A stretch of DNA of 64,000 nucleotides from Citrus sinensis (taxonomy: Eukaryota > Streptophyta > Magnoliopsida > Sapindales > Rutaceae): contig NC_068561.1 of NCBI RefSeq assembly GCF_022201045.2, forward strand, positions 22,822,501 to 22,886,500, read 5' to 3'. The position numbers and the translations under genes are program-made. A model generated the notes under the pieces. The model saw nothing but the letters and a program-made list of their open reading frames with translations, had not been told where the DNA came from and did no database searches. Positions within the stretch are counted from its first letter, which is position 1. Each line of letters begins with the position of its first letter. Below, piece after piece: positions 47,746-59,714 of this stretch.

Positions 47746-49564
47746 TACTACTCTCTTAGTAAATTATGAATAGACATCTTCTTAATATTAATATTAATAG
47801 AGTAGACAAATTAATATATATGATCAAATATTTGAGTTGTGCCACAATCTCGTACTATGTTTGATTTAGATTGATTGCAATAGATATCTATGGGTGGTTC
47901 TAGTAGACAGCGGACCACACTTGCCATTTTTAATTTATCTCAGTCTAAGGCTCGTAAAGCAATCCTGTCATTGTTTTGCATGTGTAAGCAATGTCGTCAG
48001 TTAGCCGGAGTCAAAGCATCAAATATTTTAGAGTATCGTCTTTAATTCATTTTCTCCCCTTTTTCTTCTGGCCATTGAAAATAAGAGTTGCTTTACAAGT
48101 ACAACAGCAGCTAATTATATAAATAAATATATATTCTCATTCTAGATATCCGCATTTATTTTAATGCGGGCATATATTTAAAACCGTACGATTTAAGAGT
48201 GCTGGTTACTGAATGAATTATAAAATCATACGATTTTAAAGAGTTAAAAACTAACTTTATGAAATTCTGCGATTTTAAAATGTGTTCGAATAAAAAATAA
48301 ATGAGGACACCTACAGTAGGAATATATATATATATATATATATGATCAGACTACAGTGCAACTGTAGTACTGTACCATAATTACATTCAGCTGTTGAATG
48401 CACTTAGATTGATGGAGTCTACTGACATCCAACAGCTGAATATATATTGTAGGCAACAACTATTGAGTTCAACTTGACGTGACTTCAGGTATGTTGGAAG
48501 TGAGGAGATCTGGGTGATGCGCCTGACTTATCCAAGACCTGATAATTTGACTGCGTAAAGGTCATCAACAAAATCTTTTATTCTAAGTGATATAGATCCC
48601 ATATCATTTAATTCGTAGCTCTTACTCCTAGGACTCATTAGACCTATCAAATAGCATGCCATGGCTGGTCGGACGCACCAGAAGTAGAAGAGTATGCTGA
48701 GGCGGTCTTACAACGGTGCGCCCCGTCTTCCTCCTTGGAAATAAGAATAAATGGGCCACCTTGTGATGGAAAAAATGCTTACGTGGACTGGGCATACTGT
48801 TCCAGCAAATCTATCAGCGATTCACTAATTTTTGCACCACTTCAATACCCTGCCCCAAGAAGATTTTTTATTGTGATTGAGGGAAACCGCACTTCACACC
48901 TATTCTGTTGTCATTTCCAAGTTATTTAACATCTTTTTTGGTTGTCATCGTCGAATAAAGTAATTAGTAATTGTTTGTTTCCATTCCACATAGAAACAAA
49001 GGCAACACAAGTTAAATTGTTGTAAGATACTAAGATCCAAACTCCGCAGACTTCCATTTCATTGCTTTGTTATTCAGTCACACTGCTGCTCCCCACCAAG
49101 ATCGGAAAGGGGTCACTTGGCTCCTATTTATTTCTCAAAGACCAAAGCACTATGAAAAATATCTACTTTCTATTTTGTGTTTTCTTGTCAATGCAGAATT
49201 TTATCATCTACTGTAGATTTTAAAATATATTCAGGTTATTTATAATCACTCATAAATCATATACATTAATTAAGTTCAAACCTTTTTACATATTATACAA
49301 GTTTGAATTTAAAAATATTTGTTCTCTTATAATTAAAGCAATATCCACTATAAGTTTCTCTGTAAATTCAATAAAAAAGACAAAAGCAAAAAATTCAGCT
49401 TCGCTACGCTAATTTACAAGACTAACCAAAAGCTTCTGCTATTAGTAATAAATAGTGAGTGCTATTACCTGAGAAGAGACAACACCCGGACCTAAAATGT
49501 AGCCTGATTGCTTAGGTTGCTTTGACTTATCATGTTGGGGTTAAACCAAAATAGCAAAAGCAGT

Positions 49565-52500
49565 CTATAACTCCTCCACTTGGATTGTGAAGCCACAATG
49601 ACATCGCTTCGTTGTTACAGAGTTCTCCTCATCAAAACTTTGATCCTCTATCAAATACACATGTTCATGCTCCTCTGATTGGGCGGGAGAAGGAGCATGC
49701 AATTTAGTGTCACCTTTATCTATTTGGTTTGGAGATTGCCAATCATTCTGACTACTGTCAACCCCAACATTTGAATTAGTTTTCTTCACGTTTTGGAAAT
49801 TGCTGGATGATTGTGAAGTTGAATTGTTCCCATAGCAGTTGTTTAACCTTTGTCGAGTTACAATGGATGACAGAAGCTGATACCACCTAGAAGTAGCTTG
49901 TGCTTCCCTTCTTTTCTTCTCCTCAGCTTCTCTTTTCTCCTCTTCTTCTGCATATGCCTAGAACAAGTAATCAACATTTTTTTATTTTAAGATGGTCTTC
50001 TACTCAATGGCTTAGAACTCGGTAAAACACAGGATGATATCACTACTAGTTACGACTGCAGAAACCTTCTCAACACTAGGCATTTCATTGCAAAAAATAA
50101 CGTAAGCCATATCTTGATACGATATATGTATGTATAATCATTTTCAGGTACAGATACCCACATTAGTCCGAACTAAAGAAGAATTATATTTGTATATAGA
50201 TAGAGAGAGAGAGAGTATTGTATTCTATTAAGGGATCCAGCACTTTAACTAAAGTGCGGGATCCCAATTGGAGCCATTGGCTCATTGCTTTTTCATTTTA
50301 AAATCTGCTAATAATAGGGCCCACCCTGTGCAGATTTTAATCAAATGGCTCCAATTGAGATCCCGCACTTTAGTTAAAGTTCGGGATCCCTTAATTGAAC
50401 ATAACTCTGTGTGCGTATGTGTATATCTATACACACACAAAATACATAAATGCAACAACTATATCATGGTAAAAGTCTAAACTTTCAGTAATGAAGGGAA
50501 AAGTTATAAAACCATTCAATGGATTTCTCTTATTTGACTAACTCCTGAGCATTTAGTGAAGGTTTCAAATTTCACAAGAAAACATGCATTTCAAACACGA
50601 AGTCCAGATATATTTTACCTCTAGTATTGTATCCTTGAACTCGACACACACCACAATACCATCAAAGACAGGAGTAGAGCGACCATTTCTGAATTCAAAG
50701 CCAACCATGGCAGGTGCAGAATCAATTTCCAGTCTCTTGGCCACAGAATATACCCTTGGCAACCTTAAGTGTACTGTTCCTGGTGGAAGGCATTTCTCAG
50801 ACCACACGTCAACTTGACCACGCTCATTCTAGAAATCAAAATAGAGGTCAGATTTCAGTGATAGTACAGCTGCCTATAGAACTTAAACAAGCAAACAAAC
50901 AGGCATGAATCTTTGAAGTCTTACTGTTTTGTGGAAAATAATCAGGGCGTCGAGGAAGATTTTTCCAATTGTACTTGTATTATATTGAATATCTTTGCAG
51001 CCCTTAGAGGTTTTGACTGAGTGGCTTTCAAGCGGCTTTCTTTAGCTAGCTGCCCAAGTTCAGGGGGAGGTAGAGGGCTAAAAACAATTGATTTGGGCTT
51101 ACGCACTCTATTTTTTTCCTTTTTTTAAAAAATAAAAATATTGAATATCTTTTTGTCTTGGCCTCCATGTTTCTCTGATTTTATACCAGCTTTCTCTACT
51201 TTTGAGGGCGAAAATTTAACCATGCAATTTATGTCCCATCTCACATATTTTATTTACTACAAAATAAATTACATTGTAATTCATGGAGGAGTAGTAGCAA
51301 CTCACCCTTGGCACAATCCCATTAACAGCACTTGGGAGACGTAATGGTTCCAATTGCCACTTCCCATATAGTTCAATATTTCCTCTAGCATCAACCTCAT
51401 CATAATCCTCAGGTTCAAAATCTTGTCCTCTGTTGGATTTTGAAGAATTTTTTATTACCTGAAGGAAATATATTAGTGTAAATGAAACCACAGTAAAACA
51501 ATCAGCTATCATACACACTAATGCAAAAGTATCCCATCAGCCAGAGCAAACCTTCACAGGAACCTCAGTAGCTTTAACCTGTAATGCTTCCTGAAGCCAC
51601 CTTTCTTTTGTCTTGAGTGTTTGGACACAACTCCTAGGATAAACGGCATGTCCAGAACAGAAACCCAGAATGGGACCCTTTGGATAAAGTATCTGATACT
51701 TATTAAGCCACCTTTCAATAACATATAATTGATGGTTTTTATAGGCCTGCAAAAGTAATATTTAATTACTGTTAGAACAACTTCTAGAACCATGCTAATT
51801 AAACAATATCAATTCACTGTTCCCTAAAACTAGATGAAAAACTACACCTGTTGATTGGTAGGCAGAGGCTCGGTTAGTGCCCTAGTTTCCAACTCCATAT
51901 CCTCAAGAGAATTCCTGTCAGCAACAAAAGAATCCTTTGCAGAAGACTCTACATTAAGGTCTGAATCCCCAGACAAGCTGACATGATTAGGGAAACTATC
52001 TCGATACGGGTAATTGGATGTTTTCAATGCTTCAAGTGTATTGGAGGCATTAACATGTCTCATTTCCATTTGGGTCATACCTCCAGTTGCTCCCGACTCT
52101 AACTCCCTCAATGGAGCCAAAACTGCATCCCACCAAGCAGAATTAACTCGTTTTGACGCTATCCTGTACCACTTCATACAGTACCTGTAGAATGACATAT
52201 CAGTAACTCCTCTTTCTAATGAGGAAAGAAATAGGTTGGCTATACATTTTAAGCTGCTCCATGGATATATTCTAATTAATAGTTTTTAAACTGAACAGCA
52301 AACTTCTAAAGGACACAAAGAGCAAACTGGGTAAAAATTATATAGAATGCCTAGGGGTATCAACATCATGTGAGAAATAATTATCAAATGTCCCTGAAAT
52401 TTAAGTGGGGATCTAACATCGTCTTTGCAGCTAAGAGAGAGAATTTTCTTCCATACAGTTGATGGTGCCTGGAAGTTTTCTTCCATACAGTTCCAAAAAT

Positions 52501-55500
52501 TAAGATCTGAACAGTAAGATTTATACCAGTATCACAGTAAAATGATGCATCCTAACTTAACTAATTCTTATTTTTTATATATATTAGAAACATGTTCATG
52601 AAAGTAGCAAACACAAACATTCTGTAGCTTCAGCGATTTATTATCACATCTCACTAAAGTCCCGATGTTGTTCTACACTTGCCAGTAAGCTAATGAGAAA
52701 GATAGCATTACTACAGATATGTTAGCTTCAAATTAAACATGCCCCCATCCACAAGGCTGGCAATGCACCTATAGTCAAGCAGTCGATTACTATTAAAGTT
52801 ATGCTTAATTAGAAAACAACTGCAGATTATAATTTCAAACATGCAAAACAATTAAGTAATCATGGACAACGCATAACCTGCGGGTCACATCTTTAGCTCC
52901 ACAACCAGCAAAAGCAACTATATATCTTAAAGATGTTTTGCATGCAGCTGCTGCAGCTTCTACCTTCTGCTCCCCATCGATGATTGCATTGGCAGCATCA
53001 ACATGCACCCATTTTCCTGTCAAGTTCTCACCACTGCAGTATACTTCTGCCCAATACAGTGGAGCTCCTACTTTTCTTGATCCAACTGCTGTAGATATTC
53101 CCAGGCAAGAAGTTGAAGATTCTCCGCTTTCAATTTTTTTCAGTCTCTTAACTGGAAGGACAGTTGAGGAATTACTATTCAAGTCCTTCACATCTGAACA
53201 TATGTTGCTTTTACTAGTGCCAACATTTGTTGCAGAAAGAGCCATTTCCAACTGCATCTCGAACTCAAGATCCCCTTTCCTTTTCAAAGCCTGAGATTTT
53301 TCCTTAGGATGGCATGCTTCAGAGATATCACTACATGCCATGGAAGATGATGGATCCAAATTTCTACTACTTAACTCACGGGAAACAGGAGATTTTTTAG
53401 ATTGAGTGTTGTTGCTTTTTGGACTGCTATACTTATATTCAGGCGAACCCTTTGAAGAAGTTTCGCATACATTCTCCTTTTTGTCGCATGAAAATGATTT
53501 AACAGGAGATGCCAAAACCTCTTCTGGTTTGGCAACCATGAGTGTTGGAGCATTGAATATTCCCCCACCTACTCTGCTACTATCTTGATTTGAAGAAACA
53601 TTTTTGTCAGCCTCAGGTTTCAAGGATGCAACATCCAAAATGGAGACAAATCTGAAAAATATCTCAATATAAGATTAAAAGTAACATAGCCTCTAAAAAT
53701 AAAAAGAAAATAGCTTAACAGACTGTAAAGGATCAAAATAAAAGGAATTATAACAAAGGACCTCTTTCAAGGAATAAGTATCGTCTTGAAGGACTTATTC
53801 TTGAGAGAGAGAGAGAGAGTCAACGAAAAAAAAGATTAACAATAATTAAAAAAAATGTTTATTTATCAGCAAACATGCCATGCCTTTCACAATTTTAGTA
53901 TAACCATACCGGGTTGTTAGCTTCAAAGCTCTAAACAATGCCACAGATAATGCTGCTATCTGCAAGAAAACTTATTTCTAATCAAATAAAAGAGTGCAAA
54001 ACAGTAATATTCCTGAAATATTTAAGCAGACTGACAGAAAGGCAAAGCAAAAAGAAATTCGGTTTCCAACTCAGGTACAGAGACCAAGCGATGAATTAAA
54101 CCCAATGGCGGACAAACCAAACTGAGATGAATAAAGAAAGAGACTCAAAAGTTTTCAACTAAGAAGGTATTAGGTTAATGAGTGGCAAACACAAAGTCTG
54201 CCAAGCAGTGCTCCAATTACTGATGGCTTTTGGTAACTTCACATATTTTTTCTCTCCATCCCACCTTTTTTTCGAATTACTATATTTGCAATGCATATAT
54301 CACTTTGTTTCCCATTTCACTTTACATTGTGCATATACTAGCCTCCAAGGAATGATATTTATCATTTAGTAGAAGAGAAACTACGAAACAAAAAATAATC
54401 ACAATAAAAATAACACAGCAAGAAATTAAACCAGTCCTGATAAAGGCCACCTTTTTTTATCACATCCAATACTATATCAAAAGTTATTAGTTGAAAAAAA
54501 TCACTTTTTTTTCCCCAATAAAAAGAGAAGAAAACTACCTCCTCCGGAGTGCCTTCACGACTTTCAAGAGCATGGGCCAAAGCTGAATGAAATGATCTCC
54601 TGGTACTAACCGAGCTTCTAACATGAAAGTTGTCATGGAACTGCAAGTTTTACACAAAAACATCTAGAAGATGGTGCAATAAATCATGAAAATATAACCA
54701 AAGACAGCTGGTTCAGGGCAAGGATAGATATAGCCATACCCAACTGACAATAGGAGATAAGGCATTGGCTGTGAGTTTTGAGACTTCGGATATTTTCAAC
54801 AAGTATGATGGCAGAAGAGAAAGTAGAGAAGCCTGCCGTGACAATAAAATTTCATAAGGAAAAAAAAAAATCTTTATCTTCTTCCATTTCAATGTAGGCA
54901 GCACATGCAACCACAGATGTATAGTGTTAAGAGAGAGAAAATAAAAAATTAAGAGAGAGAAAATGAAAAATCACTCTTTATCTTCTATTTCAATTTATGC
55001 TGTGTTTGCAACTGCACACGTAAGAAATTTTACAAATAACCGAGTATGACTTTTTCGGGGAAGCTATTGAAATGAAGTTTGTCATAAGCTCAAAGTATAC
55101 CAAAATCAACCTGAATAAGAGGATCATCGCAAACAGAATCAATTAACCTGCCCCTTGCAAGTAAGCAGAGTAAATGAACCTTGTGCACGAGCTCAGCCAA
55201 TTCCTGTAGCAAAAAGAAGAAACTCCCTGGTTCATTCCACAAAGCTGTAAAATTATACTACTGAAAAAATGACATCTCAGTCATGCCCAATGCTATCCAA
55301 AGAAGGGTGCTTGACCTTATCTTCTGCAGAAGCTCGGCGAACAGGCTTCTTTGTAACAGAATCAGCTGCATCAAATTCAATCGTGACGCCCTTAATGTCA
55401 CTTTCTGGATGATTTTCTTTGGAACATGCAACAGGAATTGATCCATCTTCCCAATCTGAATCGTACATTTCCTCCCCACCATCCAAAACATTGTCCTGAA

Positions 55501-56334
55501 GTCTTCCCTCATCGAGCTCCCTTAACGTGTTTCCCATTGCATCTCTGCTACACCCATGAGCATCTACGTCACTCCAAGTAACTCTTTTATCCACCTCTTG
55601 TTTCCCACTTACTTTTAACACACTCGTAGTCTGAAAAGACAACAACAAAAAACAGAAAAATTAAAGTTATAAATCAAACAATTATTCCAGGGCATTTACT
55701 TCACAACCCCCAAAAATTTCTATACACAGAAACAAAAGAAAAAGAAATTGCCTTTAAATTCTAAACTAGCTTTAGGGAAACAACAAATCAAGCTCCTCAG
55801 AGGGCAAAAGAAATCGATACATCATGCGAAATTACAGAGCTAACCAATCAAATAACAATAATAATAAGAATAAGAATGAAACTTACCAAGCCAACAGCAC
55901 AATCTTGTTTCTTACTACGTGATGAGCTACGAGCATTGACATGTCTAAGAAATTTACCAACTCCTTCTCGTGATGTCTCAGCAAGTGTTCCTAAAATATA
56001 GTACCAATTTCTGTTGAATTAAATTCATCAAGTTTGTTGCTTTGTGGACAATCATCTGGTTTTTTTTTTTTTTTTTAAAAGAAATGCTTTTAGAGAAAGT
56101 GAAACAAAACCAGTCTCATTGTGGCTACTTTCTGAATCACGCAGTGCCCCTCTAACTGTACTCTCCTTCCCTAATTAATTTATACCACAGTTTATCTTTC
56201 GGTAAATGAGAGGAAAAAAAATGTGGAAAAGCAAAAGGCAAATGAGAATTTTGGGGTTTTTAACGAAGTAAAGAGAAAAGAGAGTGACCTGAAGCTTGAT
56301 CTTTCTGCGTCTTAGAATCTTGTCTGGTCCGCAT
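49565..56334 (-). CDS. RAD4: DNA repair protein RAD4 (XPC homologue)
   Basis: Damage-recognition factor of global-genome nucleotide excision repair; it works with RAD23 and centrin. Thirteen exons, from 5': 56289-56334, 55887-55990, 55316-55630, 55111-55203, 54740-54832, 54539-54640, 53910-53959, 52878-53651, 51848-52184, 51552-51746, 51306-51458, 50619-50828 and 49565-49957. They join in phase to 954 residues. The acidic N terminus has YDSDWEDGS. The transglutaminase-fold domain is split by a long insert and includes HWAEVYC-type and KWVHVDAANAI stretches and MKWYRIASKRVNSAWWDAVL (about 525-545). Then come BHD1 (about 630-690, ERWLNKYQILYPKGPILGF), BHD2 (about 695-755, ELYGKWQLEPLRLP) and BHD3 (about 757-825, PGTVHLRLPRVYSVAKRLEI). 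The C terminus has a Lys/Arg helix and an acidic tail. Intron 12 holds a MITE. Confidence 0.95.
50229..50393. mobile_element. Foldback MITE in RAD4 intron 12
   Basis: The left arm TTAAGGGATCCAGCACTTTA and the reverse-complemented right arm TTAAGGGATCCCGAACTTTA pair for about 50 bases, through TAAAGTGCGGGATC and CAATTGGAGCCATT. A second, inner palindrome sits within each arm (ACTTTAACTAAAGT). The target duplication is ambiguous because the ends are themselves TTAA palindromes. Confidence 0.75.
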
Positions 56335-57874
56335 TTTGTCGAATTAGAGGAGTCGCTCGCGCCTAAAACTGTTTACTGCTGTTGAGGGTTTTAATTTTGT
56401 AGTACATACTAGGAAGAGAATTATCACAAATCTCCCCCATTGTTTTCCAAATATCTCCTCAAGAGAATAACATTACATAAATGGTAAAATATCCCCTGTC
56501 AACCATGGTTAAACAACACATCAAGTAATTTGAGCAAAATGACCTAACAATTATTGAGGAAACGTAATTAACTGTAGAACAATCAAATACACAAAGTCAA
56601 AGCTACATATGTAAATCACAAATTTGACCACAAATCTTCAATCTTTTAATTAAATTAAATAATAATAAAACAAATATGTTGTTTCATTAAATTAAAAGAA
56701 AAGCATTGAGTAAGAATTATCTAAGCATATTAAAATAGCATAACTGATCTTATAATCTACAATTTCAGCACTTTTAAGTAATCATTTGTAATAATAGATT
56801 AACCAAAATCAGCATAATAAAAGTAAAATATGACAATGTATTTTTTTTTTATATTTTAAGTTTTTATTAACAAATTTTAAAGAAGCCAAGTACACATACC
56901 ATATTCATTTTATTGTAATTTCCGATGTACTAAGACACAAGTCAAAGTCATTATTTTTCTATTAAAGTATTGAAAATCCACTACCCTCTCAAACACAATA
57001 AATAATAGTAATGCCACTCTTATCTATACTTTGTAATAGGAAGTTGTAGTTAACATTTCGAAGGGTCTCTAAAGTGAATGTTCACATCTAATCATGTTAT
57101 AAATTGCTTTCATATAAAGTTACCGAAATGCTATTGACTCTCTTGCATGTAAATAAACAGTGGATTAACAACTGGGGAGGGGTTTGCTTATAGATATATT
57201 TTTGTTCTCTAAATGAAATTTTGGCAAAATCTAAAGGAGGTATGTGATAATGTTCATTCTAATAGCATGTTAAGGGTTCAAGAATTGTTGGGTAAGGCAA
57301 GAAAGAGGATATGTCGGATGCTTCTTTGGCTTCCCAACTTCAGAGCATATAACAGCCAGCAACAGGTATCTCCCTCTCTCTCTGTCCATAAACATACACC
57401 TATTAATAAGTTATTTGAAAAGTTCAAATGGGTTTTGGTCTGCCTATTGAATTGATAAAAGCAATTCTTTCTATCTGTTTCATTTCTCCAGAAAACTTAT
57501 CTCTTTTCTGGGCAGATAAATGTCGAATTTTTGTGTGAATTCAAGTTCATCCTTCACGGCGGAATTGTATTTGTGTTTTGAAGTCGCTCATTATGAAATC
57601 GATAACATCAGCATACATCAATTAGGTGAAGTTGTATTATTGTCCAATTATTGCTATTATATAATTACCTCGGATTTGGAAGTTAATTTCCGATTTTGTT
57701 TTCTGTATGACAACCAGATGTTCTTCTGCAATAATTCTTAGTATCATTCTCTTTGGCACATGCTTTCTGCAAGATGAATATTCTCATTGATAAGTGTTTC
57801 TTTTTTCGGCTCAGATGCTTTCGGACTACATAATATGAGCAACTGAGTTGTACTAGTAGAGTTTCGAGAGGGAT
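56335..57874. other. Shared region between the divergent RAD4 and PsbQ-like genes
   Basis: 1.5 kb of AT-rich DNA holding both promoters. A GT-AG pair (donor after AGCAACAG near 57365, acceptor GGCTCAG near 57814) could mark a 5'-UTR intron of the PsbQ-like gene. The open frame at 57213-57455 overlaps that candidate UTR exon and shows no known domain. Confidence 0.45.
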
Positions 57875-58992
57875 ATGGCGTTGAAACCATTGGTCTCAAA
57901 ATGTACTTTACCACACCTATACCCAACCTTCATGTGCTATCAGCAACCGGCCTTTCGCTCCAAAGGGATGCCTCAGAATGTCCTCCAATGTAATATCAGT
58001 CGACGAATAGGAGTTATAGCAGTAACGGCATCAACAATGTTGGCAAGGGAAGCAATTTTCAGAGAAGATATTGCCAATGCCTTTGAATTTAGAATGGTGG
58101 CTCCTGGTCAGACTGTTGAACAGGCAGAAAGTGGAATTAGATATCATGCACAATCTTTATTGCATGTAAAAGCTCTGTTAGAATCAGAGTCATGGAGTGA
58201 AGTACAGAAGGCATTACGAGCAAGCTCGGCTTCCTTGAAACAGGATATTTATACCTTAATCAACAACAAACCAGCCACTGAGAGGCCTCAGCTGCGAAAG
58301 CTTTATTCTGACCTCTTCAACGGTGTCACCAAAGTAAGATGTTTGCTTTCATTTGTCTGTCCTTGCATGCCATTGCTATGTGCCAATCCAGTGCTCTAGT
58401 TTTGGGTTCCCAGAAGCTTAAGATAAGATTCACTGCAACACTAGTCTAACACATTTTTTACATGCCCTGTTTTCCTTTCAAGAAAGGTTAGATAGAAGCA
58501 TGCTTATAAAGGATGATACTTAATCAAGTATATCAGGAAATTGATGATCTGTTTTCACTGGAATGGTTTTCTGAATCGTTATTTCCAGGTGATAATGCCA
58601 TACCCCTATGGGTTTAGTTCTCTACGTTGCTTCCATATCCCCACCAAAATAGTTAATTCTATCCCAGTTACCGTTAAAGCTTAATTGTGAGAAGATGAAC
58701 CAAATGATCACATTCAAACGCGCAATCTGAAAACCAGTCACTGGTGACGGTTAAAAGTCCATTGCTTATAGTTTTTACGTTTACCGATGACACTTCTGGA
58801 TATTTTCTTTATGTTAATTATCACTTTCGCTGATCTCGTTTACATTGTGTGCTGTTAATCTTTGCAAATTGACGGTTATGTTGGTGACCATTGCAGCTCG
58901 ATTACGCAGCAAGAGATAAAGACGTATCGCGAGTTCATCAGTGCTATGAGAATGTTGTTGTCGCCCTTGATAGCATTTTATCTAGATTATAA
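57875..58992 (+). CDS. PsbQ-like protein, chloroplastic (PQL3-like)
   Basis: Thylakoid-lumen four-helix protein of the PsbQ family. PQL members are linked to the chloroplast NDH complex or photosystem II. Two exons (57875-58333, 58897-58992) encode 184 residues. The N-terminal ~60 residues are rich in Ser, Arg and Cys and lack acidic residues, which fits a transit peptide; ISRRIGVIAVTASTML suggests a twin-arginine-type lumen signal. The mature part is helical (YHAQSLLHVKALLESESW, then LKQDIYTLINN and LDYAARDKDVSRVHQCYENV). It looks closest to PQL3 (Arabidopsis At2g01918) from memory. PNSL2/3-type paralogues are an alternative. A 27-base C run begins 19 bases after the stop. Confidence 0.8.
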
Positions 58993-59714
58993 TTGACAAC
59001 TGGTTCCTTTCCCCCCCCCCCCCCCCCCCCCCCCCCCTTGATTTGGGACTTTTTGGCCAGAAGTGAAATGAATTTCATTGGCTGTTGCTCTTACTGATAA
59101 GGCGTTGGAGGGAAAAAAAAAAAAAAAACTTATTTTAGATGTTGCCTTATTGCATTCCATTGATGCATTTTGCACATGTTATTATGTCAACTCAGTGACC
59201 CATCGTCTCGTTCGGTTCATTATCATATCCACCGAGGGCAGCCGGTTTCAATGAACAAAAATAGATGACAAACAATATGGCCTAATTTTTAAGTTCGAAC
59301 TATTTGTAATCACCTTCCTAATTCCTACTTCCTAGCTGGGGCACAGCAAAATTGTCGAAGCCTTGCAAAGTCCAACATGTTGAGTCAAGAGAGACGAACA
59401 AGTTTAAGCACAAGCCATAAATACTCTATTCCTCGGAAGGATATGCGTAAATCACATAAAATATATCTGTATAAGCTTAAGTATTGCCCCAAACAACAAA
59501 ATAAGCATCGAGAGACATCAACACCTTATCAAAACTTGAAAAATCACATAATGTGTGTTCAGAAAGATTATCTCAAGACTGCCACAATTTTAGCCATGGA
59601 AAAAGTCGGTCTGTTAACTATGCATTTCTGTACGTGGATTTATACCCTATTGCTTGATTGAATAAGTGTATGAACGCATTAAGCCCATGAAAGCAGCAGC
59701 TGTCAACTCTAAAA
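58993..59714. other. Region between the convergent PsbQ-like and TIC40 genes
   Basis: Probable 3' UTRs of both genes. It includes the poly-C run (59011-59037) and a poly-A run (about 59113-59128). No gene is supported. Confidence 0.5.
59011..59037. repeat. Poly-C run of 27 bases
   Basis: An uninterrupted C tract just after the PsbQ-like stop codon, probably in its 3' UTR. The G-rich complement could form a quadruplex. Its exact length is doubtful in any assembly. Confidence 0.85.

Larger units (their letters stand above)
46798..49564. other. Region between the convergent HMGA and RAD4 genes
   Basis: The HMGA 3' UTR opens with a GGC repeat (about 46814-46830). Beyond about 47100 no gene is recognised. 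The region holds a 54-bp hairpin, a possible SINE, a TA run (about 48323-48342), and an unrecognised stretch with higher GC at 48640-48930 that might be old coding DNA. Confidence 0.45.

Noticed and set aside
57213-57455. 80-codon frame upstream of the PsbQ-like gene
   Set aside because: No recognisable domain. Part of it may be a 5'-UTR exon, but a protein product is not supported.
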